Shown: positions 36,608 to 49,700 of the stretch, one piece after another
Position numbering within the stretch: the first letter of the stretch is position 1
How the letters are laid out: each line of letters opens with the position of its first letter
Origin: Ephydatia muelleri
Taxonomy: Eukaryota; Porifera; Demospongiae; Spongillida; Spongillidae
Reading direction: 5' to 3'
DNA: 64,000 nucleotides
NCBI GenBank assembly: GCA_013339895.1
Contig: JABACO010000009.1
Span: 3,097,113 to 3,161,112 of the forward strand
The notes under the pieces: generated by a model
Databases searched by the model: none
Told to the model about the DNA's origin: nothing
Seen by the model: only the letters and a program-made list of their open reading frames with translations
Translations under genes and position numbers: made by a program

Positions 36608-36672
36608 ATGTACGAAATAGTTGTGAGTACGAGTCCATGTTATCAGACTCGTACTCACAACTATTTCATAAC
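36608..36672. repeat. Short hairpin repeat
   Basis: Arms of about 28 bp built on GAAATAGTTGTGAGTACGAG and its inverse, with a short loop. Confidence 0.75.
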
Positions 36673-37012
36673 ATGCTACAAGGTATGGTAGTATAAACAG
36701 TTATAAACAATCAATAACTACCTATGCCGCACAGTATAATCGTAACAATAATACACGTTAATAATTTCAGAGTAAAAGTTCCCTCCTTTCTCGCGCCTGC
36801 CTTATCGTCTACCGTGTCCCCTCTTCCAGGGCGTCCTCACCGCGTCCTCCTCTCCCGCTGCGTCCATCACTACCTCCTACATCTCCTCTTCCATCGATAT
36901 CGCCTACTCCAACACCCCTCCTCCTCATCTCCAGCACCTCCACCTCCTCAATCTCCAGCCACTTCACCACCACCTCCTCTTTCTCCAGCCTCTCCACCGC
37001 CTCCATCTCCAG

Positions 37013-38392
37013 TCCTCTCCAGCCACTCCATCTCCATCTCCAGCCACTCCATCTCCAGCCACTCCATCCAGCCACTCCATCTCCAGCCACTCCATCTCCA
37101 GCCACTCCATCTCCAGCCACTCCATCTCCAGCCACTCCATCTCCAGCCACTCCATCTCCAGCCACTCCATCTCCAGCCACTCCATCTCCAGCCACTCCAT
37201 CTCCAGCCACTCCATCTCCAGCCACTCCATCTCCAGCCACTCCATCTCCAGCCACTCCATCTCCAGCCACTCCATCTCCAGCCACTCCATCTCCAGCCAC
37301 TCCATCTCCAGCCACTCCATCTCCAGCCACTCCATCTCCAGCCACTCCATCTCCAGCCACTCCATCTCCAGCCACTCCATCTCCAGCCACTCCATCTCCA
37401 GCCACTCCATCTCCAGCCACTCCAGCCACTGCCACTCCATCTCCAGCCACTCCATCTCCAGCCACTCCATCTCCAGCCACTCCATCTCCAGCCACTCCAT
37501 CTCCAGCCACTCCATCTCCAGCCACTCCATCTCCAGCCACTCCATCTCCAGCCACTCCATCTCCAGCCACTCCATCTCCAGCCACTCCATCTCCAGCCAC
37601 TCCATCTCCAGCCACTCCATCTCCAGCCACTCCATCTCCAGCCACTCCATCTCCAGCCACTCCATCTCCAGCCACTCCATCTCCAGCCACTCCATCCTCC
37701 AGCCACTCCATCTCCAGCCCACTCCATCCCAGCCACTCCATCTCCAGCCACTCCATCTCCAGCCACTCCATCTCCAGCCACTCCATCTCCAGCCACTCCA
37801 TCTCCAGCCACTCCATCTCCAGCCACTCCATCTCCAGCCACTCCATCTCCAGCCACTCCATCTCCAGCCACTCCATCTCCAGCCACTCCATCTCCAGCCA
37901 CTCCATCTCCAGCCACTCCTCTCCAGCCACTCCATCTCCAGCCACTCCATCTCCCAGCCACTCCATCTCCAGCCACTCCATCTCCAGCCACTCCATCTCC
38001 AGCCACTCCATCTCCAGCCACTCCATCTCCACCACATCCATCTCCAGCCACTCCATCTCCAGCCACTCCATCTCCAGCCACTCCATCTCCAGCCACTCCA
38101 TCTCCAGCCACTCCATCTCCAGCCACTCCATCTCCAGCCACTCCCATCTCCAGCCACTCCATCTCCAGCCACTCCATCTCCAGCCACTCCATCTCCAGCC
38201 ACTCCATCTCCAGCCACTCCATCTCCAGCCACTCCATCTCCAGCCACTCCATCTCCAGCCACTCCATCTCCAGCCACTCCATCTCCAGCCACTCCATCTC
38301 CAGCACTCCATCCCAGCCACTCCATCTCCAGCCACTCCATCTCCAGCCACTCCATCTCCAGCCACTCCATCTCCAGCCACTCCACCGCCTCC
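37013..38392. repeat. 15-bp minisatellite, about 90 units
   Basis: CTCCAGCCACTCCAT is repeated almost perfectly for 1.38 kb, with a handful of single-base variants and one 9-bp insertion (about 37425). Because 15 is divisible by three and no unit contains a stop, frames on both strands stay open: PLHLQ, SHSIS and ATPSP on plus; GDGVA, MEWLE and WRWSG on minus. None has independent support as a protein. Confidence 0.95.
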
Positions 38393-38479
38393 ATCTTCCA
38401 TCAACTGATTCATTTCAGTCCATTTCTGTCAAGTCATTCACTTCCATTTCCGTCAAGTCCATGATGGCCCTAAAGCAGT

Positions 38480-41400
38480 AATGTGAGCATGGCTTTAGAA
38501 TTGCTTATATAGGCTTCACGAAGCTGACGAAGAAATCAGGCAGGACTTGATTCTTTGAAGTGTATAAATTGCTTGTGACAGACGAATTATCTAGTTGCGA
38601 GGAGGGCCGTTGAAGTGTCTATCTGTGCTAGGTAAAGGCTGGACTTAACCTTTTTTGAAGTGGGTTTCTAATGCTCGTGAGGTTCTAGTCTCGTACCCAG
38701 ACCCTGTTTCGCACAGATGCAAGCATCAACGAGACTAGGAAGTATTTCATGCAATAATTATTAACCGTTCACTCCTTTTGCATGACTCCACCATGCCATC
38801 CGAAACTATGTGAATGTTACATTCTGTAATCATGTGAAGAATGAAACACTTTTATTCTGCATGTATACAATACATTCAATGATTGGACACAACGTAGAGT
38901 GATTTCTAGAATCTCTTAAATAGCTGACCTCCAAGGCCACCTCATCATTAGCTTTTTCCATCATCAGTATGTGTAGTAACTCCACCAATCCTATCCACTC
39001 ACAGCAGCATATAGTACCTCCATGAAGAGGTGCAACAGTTATATACAACATCTTCACTGCTACAAAGTTGACAACATCTCCACATGTCTACCCCCAGCAC
39101 AAATTTGAACGCCACATTGAACATCTGATATAGAAATGGTGAATCCACACCTGACAAACCATCACTAACTCCACCCATCTTGCATATGACTATCTACAAT
39201 GTACAACATCAATCACTGGCAAGTGCTATGCAACAATTCCACACACCTATGCATGCACAATGTACGCATCCACCACCAAGTGCTAGGCACTATCACTAAA
39301 TCCACTCGCTCCATCCACTGAACAATCTCCGCCATACATGCCATCATTAAACTGCCAACCTAATCCTCTTTCCGATTTCAGGACAAGCACCACACAGTAT
39401 CAATCCGGCTTCTCCGTAGATGTACTCTTCTATATGTGGAGAACATTCATACCTTTGTTTTCCTTTCTGAAGTCAAAGTTGTGACCTGTACACAGAAGAA
39501 TGGAAGAATCAAGTCTTGGAGCTGTTGATGGGAAGTGTGTTACAATGTCCCCCGGACAATTTACAGTGGGGCCAACTTTCCCCCTCCGGGGTAAAATGTA
39601 TACATATCCCCCCGATATAACCTTTTTTTTTCATCTATAACAAGGCTGGGAAACCTTTTATACAGTCCTAATATGGACTTGCAGGGTATAGAATGGTGGC
39701 ATTTTCAAATACCGTATCGCACAATGGCAGTACACGTGAGCGCGTTGAAGCCTGTACTCAGTGACTCCTTTCCATTGTCTAAACACTCGTTCTTGAAATG
39801 GTCAATTCCCAAACTTGGAAGTCCTTCTTCATTACAAACCTGTTCAGTGATAAAGTTGCAAATTTCACTCTTCTACATGGAGAAATAGTACAATATGTTA
39901 TATATTTCACTCAGTGTGATTTACCAGTGGTGGAAATGTTTCTAATGGACATGAATCCACCGCCAGTACTAAATCGTGATATGTTGGTGTTTTTCCTGTA
40001 AAAATATGTTGTTAAAAACAGAACTTTTTTCCTTTTCTTTTTATGAGGTGCACTTGACTGTTCCATTTCCAGTAGTTTCATATAAAAACTGATCAGCTAA
40101 AATTTGAAAACATTTCTGAATTTATATAATTAAGGGTGCTCCAAGCTGTACCTCACTGTCCATCCACTTGCCATCTAGTATTGCCATAACATGCTTTTAA
40201 GTTAGCTTCCACTCATTTAATGCCACTACAAAATCATGTAATCACCACAATGAAAAAATTATGCACAACTGCATAACATATAACAAGGTATAAATGTAGT
40301 TGAAGACTTACATTTTTCATTTCTGACTGATTCAGATTTTGTACTATCCATGGATTCATCCACTACTGAAAATGTTAAATCTAAAGATATAATTTATTAC
40401 TGTCTATCTGCTTGTATTTATCACAGAGAAAACAAAACAGAATGCACTTATGGAAAAGGATTAAAGTCTAAAACACCAAACTACATAATATTTTACAGAT
40501 ACTGCATGCATGAACATGTATGTTACTATGACAGTGCAATGAGCCTTTTACAATTTTATTATCACTGGAATAAATATAAGCTTTTATAGGTACATTATCC
40601 ATGCATAATTGTACATGCAATCTGATTGGTTACTTACTAAGCTGATCACTTTCAACAAAAACAGTTACATGTACTTTCTTTTCAGCTTTTATTACTGCAG
40701 TCATATTGAACATTAAACCATACACAGCAAATGTTCAGGTAATAAATATCTTATCAAAGTATTGAATTAACATTTCTTCATCTATTTAAGTTGGCATGCT
40801 CTGCAAAGTATTAATTAAGTAAATGAAATTTGTTGGCCCCAATAATGAGCCTTTTCAGGGATTCGAATCAACAGAGATGTTGGATAAGACTGTGAGGAGT
40901 TGAGTGCATCCATAATATGACCTTCAGGGTTAGTAAAGAATTGAATGTGTGTATTGTTAAGGCAAATCATGTAGTCCCCATGGCACTGCACAGCATGAAA
41001 TAAAACTTCTATAGAATACCATCCTTCTGCGGAGTATATAAAGTTCTGAAATGGGCATACGAAGCTCTGAATAGTGCCTAGTCCACAATGTAGTGGCTAT
41101 ATTGTTCAAGCTTTGAATATCAAACAAATCTATTTGATATGCATTGCACATAAAGTGCTGTTCTTCCCTGAACTTGCATGAAGGCTCCCTCATGTGAAGT
41201 ATGGTCAATAACTGTTGTTTGGTTTTCTGAGCATATGACACTAGGATGTTACCATTAATGCCAATTTTTTTGTTTATCTGCCATAATTTCCGATTTCTCA
41301 GATACTAATTCCAACACGGCTGAACATAAGATGGCTATGATATCTTTGACAACTGAACTTGTTTTACCAACTTGTGCTGAAGTATCAAGTATCTTATTAT

Positions 41401-41490
41401 GAGTTTTGTCTTGAAATATCTTTGTTTCATTTTTAGGAGCAATTGTCTTGCTTGATACATTTCATTCATGGAAACATTTGCATAAAAAAG
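38480..41490. other. AT-rich region without confident genes
   Basis: A minus ORF at 38830-39057 ends just before an AATAAA and might be a 3' exon. The minus ORF 40957-41241 (TRHYSELRMPISELYILRRR) looks protein-like and could be the C-terminus of the integrase-type element next to it. Inverted CTAGTCTCGT/ACGAGACTAG lies at 38686-38740. Nothing else is recognisable. Confidence 0.3.
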
Positions 41491-41494
41491 ATTA

Positions 41495-43098
41495 TTAACT
41501 CAAGTGTTTAATATGCATATACTCACCTAAACCCATTAACAGCTTTTCTGAGAGTCTTCCCACTTGAAGGATTGCAAAGCTTATATACACCCTTTCCAAG
41601 AACCTCCTCCACCTAATACAGACCAAGTCGGCACCTTTTCTACTATCTTTCTTGCTGTTGCGTAGAAGCACCAATACCTCTGGGTTGAGCTCCATCTGGA
41701 CAATATACATGTCCACCATTGTCATTAATTACCAGCACACATATTTATAATGTTAACAATTCTTTTCTCACTTCTTATGGTGTCTAGAATCACATTCCTT
41801 CTTCTGACAAGCCTGAGCTTCCTGCATGTTACTATGAGCTTTTCCAAACATAGATTTTCTCAATTCTGTCATGTGTTTGCTGAAACGTTCAATCTGTTCC
41901 ACTTGATCGTCACTGCATTCTTCATTGGCACAAATATCACCACACTCTTAATCCTTAGCATCAACATTAAAAATACACTTTCAATAGGAAGAATCGGTTT
42001 TCTGGAAAATTAAAGAAATGCTAGTTGATGAAATGTACGCTTATTTTGAATACAAAATTACCTGCAGAACATAAGTTCAAAGGGAGAAAACTTTGTAGAT
42101 TCCTGTTCAGATGTTGGTACAGGCAAATAAAACTCCATCACTAAACTCATCCCAACAATTTTTTGACTAACTTCACTACACATCATTGCAGAGTTTGGTT
42201 ATATCTTTCTACCAAACTGTTGGTTTGAGGGTGGTAGGCAGTTTGCTAACTCTGTGCTCTGTGTAGTAGAGCATCGTTCACGTTGTTAACGAATTCCCTT
42301 CCTTGATCAGTGATCATAAGATTTGTACAGCCATATGTGTTTTATTTAAATAGATTTGTATTAAAAGCATTACTGCATTGTATTTGCAGTTCCAGTTAAA
42401 CAGGATGTATGGATGTAGGTGAACCATAAATAATAAAAAACAATTTATCCAACACATGACGTAACTGCTACGTATAGGTTGGGGTAGATATTATAGGACC
42501 ACTACCTAAGACGAAGAGTGGCAGTCATTATATCATTACACTGGTGGATTATTTTTTCAAAGTGGCCAGAGGCTATGGCACTACCTGATAAATCTGCTGA
42601 GCAGGTTTCCCTGTTTATGCATCAAACCATTTGCAGGTATACTCATGTGTGTAGACTTACAACTTTACAAAAAAAAATTGTTTTGCACAGTACTAAATGA
42701 GTATATTTAAAAACACACAATATCTATGAAATGTAATGAATTCGTTGCCTTCGTATGATCTCCCTTTTACTGTAATCAACTAACAATTGTACTGCGCTTT
42801 GGGTGAAGAGGTGCTGCTTCATTCACAAATTCGGCATCATTTCCTGTCTGACAATGCTCACAAGTTACAAGTTGGGACAAGATTTTGAAACATCTTTCCA
42901 AAGGGATTTCCAATAGAACCTCTCGGCAATCTTCTTGCAGGTTTTATTTCGCCCCAAATGGCCAGCTACAGGAATATATACCTTCGGGGAGAGAATGACA
43001 CGCTTCCAATATTCTGCTTCTCTCTTTCCCACAGCGAGGAACCTGCTTCCATTCATCGTCTTTGGCTTCCGATGAAATAGAAGGCCATTTTCAACCAT
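41495..43098 (-). pseudogene. Integrase relic (gypsy- or Ginger-type), partly inverted
   Basis: Minus strand in order: H2C2 zinc domain at 43098-42865 (AGHLGRNKTCKKIAERFYW), second half of the catalytic core at about 42330-42190 (ITDQGREFVNN, then TAYHPQTNSLVERYN), a linker at about 41900-41780 (QEAQACQKK) and the C-terminal domain at 41725-41495 (VLLRNSKKDSRKG). The first half of the core (IIGPLPKTKSGSHYIITLVDY) is on the plus strand at about 42490-42590, so a piece was inverted. No RT was found nearby, which leaves a Ginger-type DNA transposon possible. Confidence 0.7.
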
Positions 43099-43553
43099 AC
43101 AGCTAGAACCCTTCCTACGTAAAAACTCTTTTGTCCACTTTACCTTATCCCTCAGGTTAGCAATGATCTTTCAGGAAAAATGTATATTTGCTTGCACTCA
43201 TCGCCCTCTGTCGTCATCATGAATCACTCAAACAGATTATTGAGACATGTGCTTAATGCACTATCAGTATCATCTCTGTGCAAATATTATTTGTATTATA
43301 CAAACACAGGCATGAAGAGGGAAAAAACGATGGGAAATTTTGACATTGTGCCCTGTAGTGTAGAATATCCAGGGGGACATTCTACACGGGGGGGCAATTT
43401 ACCATCCACCGGTACTCTCACCATTTTGTAGCTACAGTCTAAAAGAATAACCTGCCAATGTTACGTCTACACTGGGGATAATCTACTCCAATGTGGATAA
43501 TCTATTCCAGAATAATCTAACCCAGGAGGATTAAATAGTCCGCAATAGAACAT

Positions 43554-43592
<39 letters not shown>

Positions 43593-44449
43593 GAAATTTT
43601 GAGGGGATAATCTATATCATGACACCACCTCCGCCTGCGCTGTGTTGCGCAGAGTATTACAACAGCAAAAATAAAAAAATTATTGAACACCCACACCCTG
43701 ATATAAACGAGTACACACTCTGTTAGTATCAGTATGTAGATATTTGAACGTTTTTATAATTCAATAATTGCGGTCATCTGAGATTGTTAGTGGAATCGCG
43801 CCGGTTCTGAGTCTGGAAGAACACTTGTTGACGAGGAATACGCTTCTCCCACTTCAATTTCAGATCCCCCCTTTTAGTTTTCCAAACTTGTCAACTTTCT
43901 GTGCATGCTAAATTCCCATTTAACTCGTTGGAACATGGCATTAAGCCTTGAGACTTTGCGTACCTGCATGTTGCTTAACATTGCGGTGCATAACATAGGA
44001 TTTATCCCTGTATATATAAAATGGTGTCTCATACGATTGGTTCATTATGTATGCATCATGCCCTATAAAATTGGTACATTGTACACGCACCCTTTTGGGT
44101 TGGTAATTTTGTAAACACGTTGAGTCCCATATATAGGAATTTATAATATATCTTAGGAAGGAAACTGTCCCAAATAATAAACACTGTATTCTTTATCCCT
44201 CCCATATAATGCTTCCACGTGACATGTCAGCAAGATGACAAATGGGTTTGCCAGTTTAATGACATTACATGGGTTATGCACACACTTTTTTAGCAAAGTT
44301 ACAATTAATGACATGAACCGCTTTCACCAAACTGCACAAAAACTGTTCATAAATTTGCATTCCGTGACTATCACAACTGTACAGCCACTTTTCATCTTGA
44401 TTAGCCTCTATTCTTTTAGCAAATTTCAAAAATGAAAGCCCAACGAACT
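43099..44449. other. Non-coding stretch with a G36 tract
   Basis: 43556-43591 is an uninterrupted run of 36 G. Around it GGATAATCTA-type motifs recur (43475-43615). No gene is recognised. Confidence 0.6.
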
Positions 44450-45840
44450 TCACCATTTCACTAAACTATTGAGGTGGAAATGTTGGTTTCCAAGGTTTGC
44501 AGGCAAATAGCAGCGGGGACAGGTTCCTGCTATTGTCCTAGTAGTTAATGAACATTCTCTAGAACTGTGCCCCGGATTGAAGCATCTCAAGCACAAGCCA
44601 CTAGTTGTACGACAGATGCGACTTTGATGTTCCTTCAATATCCCCCGAGCTACATGACACATTATGCATTTAGCAGTGTATTTCTGCATGTAATGGCACA
44701 CCTGCTCCGCTAGTCTGCACTCAGCAGAAATCAGCCCTTGACTATGGGAGGTGTCCAGCTGCTATTATCAGCAAGCTCAATGGTGCACGGGTCTTCAGCG
44801 ACACCCAACGTCTCATCGCCCGGGATTGAGTTCCAAAAATATTCATCACGAGAGTCTACTGATTCAACTACGGCTGTGGTTTGAGTGCTCTTTTTGCACA
44901 CATGGCACAGTTCGCAGGACTCCATATGGCTGCATGAGACATCTGCAAAGTCAAAATAGTGAGACAGTACTCGCCTAACACAAATGCCAAATTGCCATCA
45001 ACAGCCCTTAGCATAGTTTCAAAAGAAGCCTTTGCCCTTCTGTCATTCTTTCCAACTTTTTCTTTTTGCTCCTCCAATCAAACATTAGCAAAGCAGACGA
45101 TGGATGACCTACCATCTCGTCCAGCCCTCCCTGTCACCTTCATAAAATCCTCTAGTGAATAAGGGAGTCCAAAACAAATCACATTGCGAACGGGACTATA
45201 GTCAACCCCTAGGCCAAAGGCACTTGTAACAATCATGACCTTTGCCTGGCCATCCTTCCACAATTGAATGTTGCCAGTGTTCACTTCCTTGTCTTGCTGA
45301 CCAGTGTATGTGACGCATCCAAGGCTAGCTTGACAAGTGGTATCACATTAAGAACTGTTACATACACAATGCACCGATAATCAGCTGCATAGGAGACAAT
45401 AACATCAGCACACTGCTCACCAATGCAGCTGACATTTTGTGCATCGGAGCGCACACTGTATGCGATATTGAGGCGACGAATTATTACTGGCTTCCTAATG
45501 CATCCAAAAAAGGACTTGAGGAGTTCATCAACTATCCAATCAGGAGCTGTAGCTGTTGTTGATACAATCGGTATTGGCAAAAAAGCCTATTTGGGAAGTT
45601 CTCGAAACATGGGTCTGAACTCACTCTCTGTGCAATAAAGATGTGCTTCATCAATAAAAATTTTAGCCAGCTGTTTTGCCATAGAGAGGGAAATGATTTT
45701 GTCATGAAAACTATCTCTTGTAACAGCCTCTGGTGTAACAAACACAAGATTTTGGCCGTTTATGTCTCCAAGTTGGTCACTAGAGGCAATACCGTGACTT
45801 GCTACTCTTCGCATCAGGTCCTGCAACACCTCCATCCACT
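44450..45840 (-). pseudogene. RecQ-like DNA helicase with Cys-rich tail, frameshifted
   Basis: Minus-strand frames carry helicase motifs in the right order: motif II KIFIDEAHLYC (about 45650), motif III STTATAP (about 45560), and motifs V-VI VTSAFGLGVDY and KVTGRAGRDGRSSI (45240-45110). A RecQ-type zinc region follows (WSPANCAMCAK, about 44905), and then a second Cys-rich module at 44701-44450 (CIMC, CLRCFNPGHSSREC, CPRC). The Walker A segment was not found. RecQ helicases unwind 3'-5'; such genes are often carried by large transposons in invertebrates, but none of the ends seen here encloses it. Confidence 0.7.
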
Positions 45841-46353
45841 GTAAGTTACAACATCTTCACATGAGAAAATGTATTAGGCAATACACTTACCATTTGTTAT
45901 TTGATAAATAATGCAGATCCAATACATGTAGTAGCACCACCTTGAAGGACATGCTTGACTTGAGGTAAACAGAAGCCACATCAGCAGAGGATTATGGTTA
46001 TCAGTGAAGATTTTCAAAGAAACAATGCAAGTCCAACCACCTATTGTACACAGGCATAGTCACATCTACATGGCTGAGCTAGTTTCCTATTTGCCCACAC
46101 AAGACACTTACACCAGATGACATTGCTGTATCTTGGTGATGTTCCATAAAGCTGGTTTTCAAATTAAGAACTCTGTGACCTGGCATTGGTAGAGGCTCAG
46201 AAACAAATGTATCGTTGTACACCACCATTTCACAACTGACAGAAGACACTGAAGCACAACTCTGCTGAGTACATAAAGAAAGAAACATTACAACTTCATT
46301 TATTCAGCTTGAATTCATTTAGCTTGATGTTCTATAATGAGTCCAACATACCG

Positions 46354-46380
46354 CACGGCTGTTTGCGGCTGGACACTAGG
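46354..46380 (+). promoter_or_regulatory. 5' terminus, 12-type spacing
   Basis: CACGG at 46354-46358, 12-nt spacer, GGACACTAGG at 46371-46380. Same spacing as the 5' end of copy 2. Confidence 0.8.
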
Positions 46381-46786
46381 TTTATAATTAGACAATACGG
46401 TATAAGCCACTAAAGCTGTAATGTTCGTAGGTCATTACAGATGTATTTTTTGGCGAGCTATATACCCCACATTTTGTAAGCAATTCCATTGAAACAAAGA
46501 GCTCCCGCACACACCCTACCAGTCTATTAAACAAAATGATCAACGCGCAACAGTACTTGATTTGGTTAATAGTTATGCGCAGCCCGTTTTTAAGCCCATG
46601 TGATTTTGGCGGGTCTACTTCAAGCTTGGTGTACGACCGAACTAACAGACAGAACAAGACGGTAAGCAAGAACACTCAACAACACACATGGGAGAGCATA
46701 TATATGATGTTCAGAACTAGCCAACCTTTTTTTTTAACACCGAACTGGACATGAGTTTTTTTAATGAATAATAGGTGTGGTTTTGG

Positions 46787-49700
46787 ATGGAGAACCACAT
46801 AATGAAAGTCAAGGAGCATTGCAGAGTGTGTGGTCGCTTCTTGGTGGAGGCTAGGGAAAAGAAAACAAGGAGCTCATACATCTGCCAAGAGTTTGCAGCT
46901 GACTTGTACACTGTCTTTACTATTAACACCTGCAATGACATAGTTAACACTCACCCTCCTTGCTTCTGCTACTGTTGCAAACTGGTGCTGGATAAATGCC
47001 TAGCACAAGATCAGCAGCAGTTCACACCATTCAGAAGCATAGTCCCTTTTGAGTGGAAGCCACACACTGCAGTTGACTGTGGGGTATAGTAGTGAATAAA
47101 TACACATTTTTAAAAAACATTCCTGTTCACTTTTTTTTCTTAATTACATTCAGATCTGCCATCCTAAACCACTAAGGGATAAAACATCACCACCCTGTGG
47201 TCGCCCAGCCACACACAGCCCACAGAAGATAATTGGAGGCATTCCAGCAATAGCCCCTCCCACTGAATCCTTACTGGATGACCACTTACTGGGCAGTTCT
47301 AACAATCCAGCAACCCTGGAGCAACTGCAGTGTCCCATATGCCTGAGGATTTTACACCAGCCTCTGGAGCTCCCATGTAGGGCACTGGTGTGCACTGCCT
47401 GTCTGGTCGAGTGGTTCAAGGTGTTCAATTGTAGTGGGGTCAAGTGTCCATGCTGCTTCCATGACACTCCAATAACCGCACCCCAGCTAAAGGCAGCACC
47501 ACTATTGATCGAGATACTTGAGGGACATAGTACTCCAGTGTCAAACCTGTAGGAAGGACATTAAGGCTTGCGAGTATGGTACACACCCGTGCAATGGTGA
47601 ATCAACGAAGGCTGACCTGCAGACAGCATTTCGTGTGCTCAGAAGGTTGGCTTCCTGCACTCCTTCTCAGCCAATTACGATTCCCACTGGAGGAACAGTT
47701 AAGCATATTATCAATTCCATGACATCATAATAATACACATGTACGTACCTCATTAGCCCCTCACATTTATGCACATCACCCAGGCCCGCACCCCTACCAA
47801 GACAGCAAGTGCCAGGACCATCAAGCGCCGATGCATACAGATGCAAAACATACGAGAAGTAGTGAGCCAGGACGAGTTTTCTGCCCTTCTTCGGAGAGAG
47901 CTTGATTACCTCAACACATCAGACAGGCAAATACTCTTGCAAGAGGCTGGTATTGTAAGTGCGATTGGACTGGGGGAAGCATTGGCTATAAAAGCTGGCC
48001 TTGGAATGCCATGGTCAAAGCTAAGAGTGCTTTAGAAAGGTGACATGTATACCACAGTGCATATTACTGATGCATTGAGGCTGGTATTGTAAGTGCGATT
48101 GGACTGGGGGAAGCATTGGCTATAAAAGCTGGCCTTGGAATGCCATGGTCAAAGCTAAGAGTGCTTTAGAAAGGTGACATGTATACCACAGTGCATATTA
48201 CTGATGCATTACTCCTGCGACAAATAGCCCAAAATACATGGATGATTTTCTTACTTCAAATAGGTGGTTGAAGGCCTCTGGTGTCTCCATTTCCTGTGAG
48301 GAGAAGATGAGGCAGATTGCTAGAGGGTTGCTAGGCGAGAATCTTCAAGGGGAAGTAGCCCCACTTTCATTCTGCCTAAGCTCCGGTGGGGAGGAGATAC
48401 GAGGAGCGCCACTTGTTTTCATGCCAGATCTCAACCAAAAGGTTATACAGATGTTGGACGATGACCACAGGTAAGGAATACTTATATCTGTAAGTAAAGG
48501 TGATGTGTACATGCACATACTCATAGTGTTGGACGGCTTACCTGGCATAATGGCATCATACCCCAAACTGAAGTGTGGGTGAAGCTTGGTGGTGACAAAG
48601 GAGGAAATACCACCAAAATGAATTTCCAAATTGTCAATGTACCCACACCTAACTCCATCCATAACACCTGTGTCTTCTGCTGTTTTGCAGCCACTGACAG
48701 TGTGACCAACCTTCACAGTGCACTGGACCGCTACAGAGACCAGGTGAAGCAGCTGCAGGACATGAAGTGGAGGTATGTTCTGATTATCACTTAAGTGCAG
48801 TCTAAATCAATACACATACATCCAGGGAATACACTATTAAGGTGTTCATGTGTGGTGACTTTGAGTTTCTTACCAGGATGTATGGCTTATCCGGCACCAC
48901 TGGTATGTTAGTTGACAAGAGACTATACATAATCCAATTGTTACAGGGAAGTACCCTTGCTTAATCTGCGAGATTCCACTGAAGCAAATGGTAGTACCAC
49001 CTTCTTTAAGGAAACGCTATCCACAACGATCCTTGGAGCGCATTAAAGAGAGCCACAAGCAGTTCATGGCTGCTGGAGGGAAAAGATAAAAAGTGAAAAA
49101 CTACATGAACTGTGTGACTGAGCCCATTTTTGATATCTCCATCGATCAGGTACACAAATGAATTGATGAGAGTAGCATACATATGCGTAAGATGCAATTT
49201 CATGCACTTTCACAAATAGGTGTGCCTACCTGGGCTGCACATCACTCAGGGCATCTTTGTGAAGATGTTTGACCTGCTTGAAGATGCTTGCCACCAGTTG
49301 GACCTGCAGCTTAGCTTACACATACACTGAAGAAAGCAGCAGCTCATCCTCCTTCACAAAGTATGCTGAAGAGCTACACAAGCTGCAGGTGGCCAAGGCC
49401 AAGCTGGCTGAAGGATGCAATGGCAACACTGGAGGAAGCCATTACATATATCGCAATAGCACATGGGGAGGACAGCCAGATCACCGAGTTCCTTATGCAG
49501 CAGGCCGAAGACATGAGGCAATCTGTGGAAACGATGGTAGACAACAGTATTATTAAGAAAGCATTATGCATGATTTACTTGTTGACCATTATAACCAAAC
49601 ATAAACAGCAGGAGGAAATAGCCAACACCACCAAAGTCACAAACAAAGAGTTTGCTGCTCATGATGGTCCATTTGTGCAAGGTCTGGACAATGCCTTCCA

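Noticed and set aside
36724..38481. 585-, 534-, 476- and 452-codon ORFs on both strands
   Set aside because: The 15-bp repeat unit contains no stop in these frames, so long ORFs are expected without selection.
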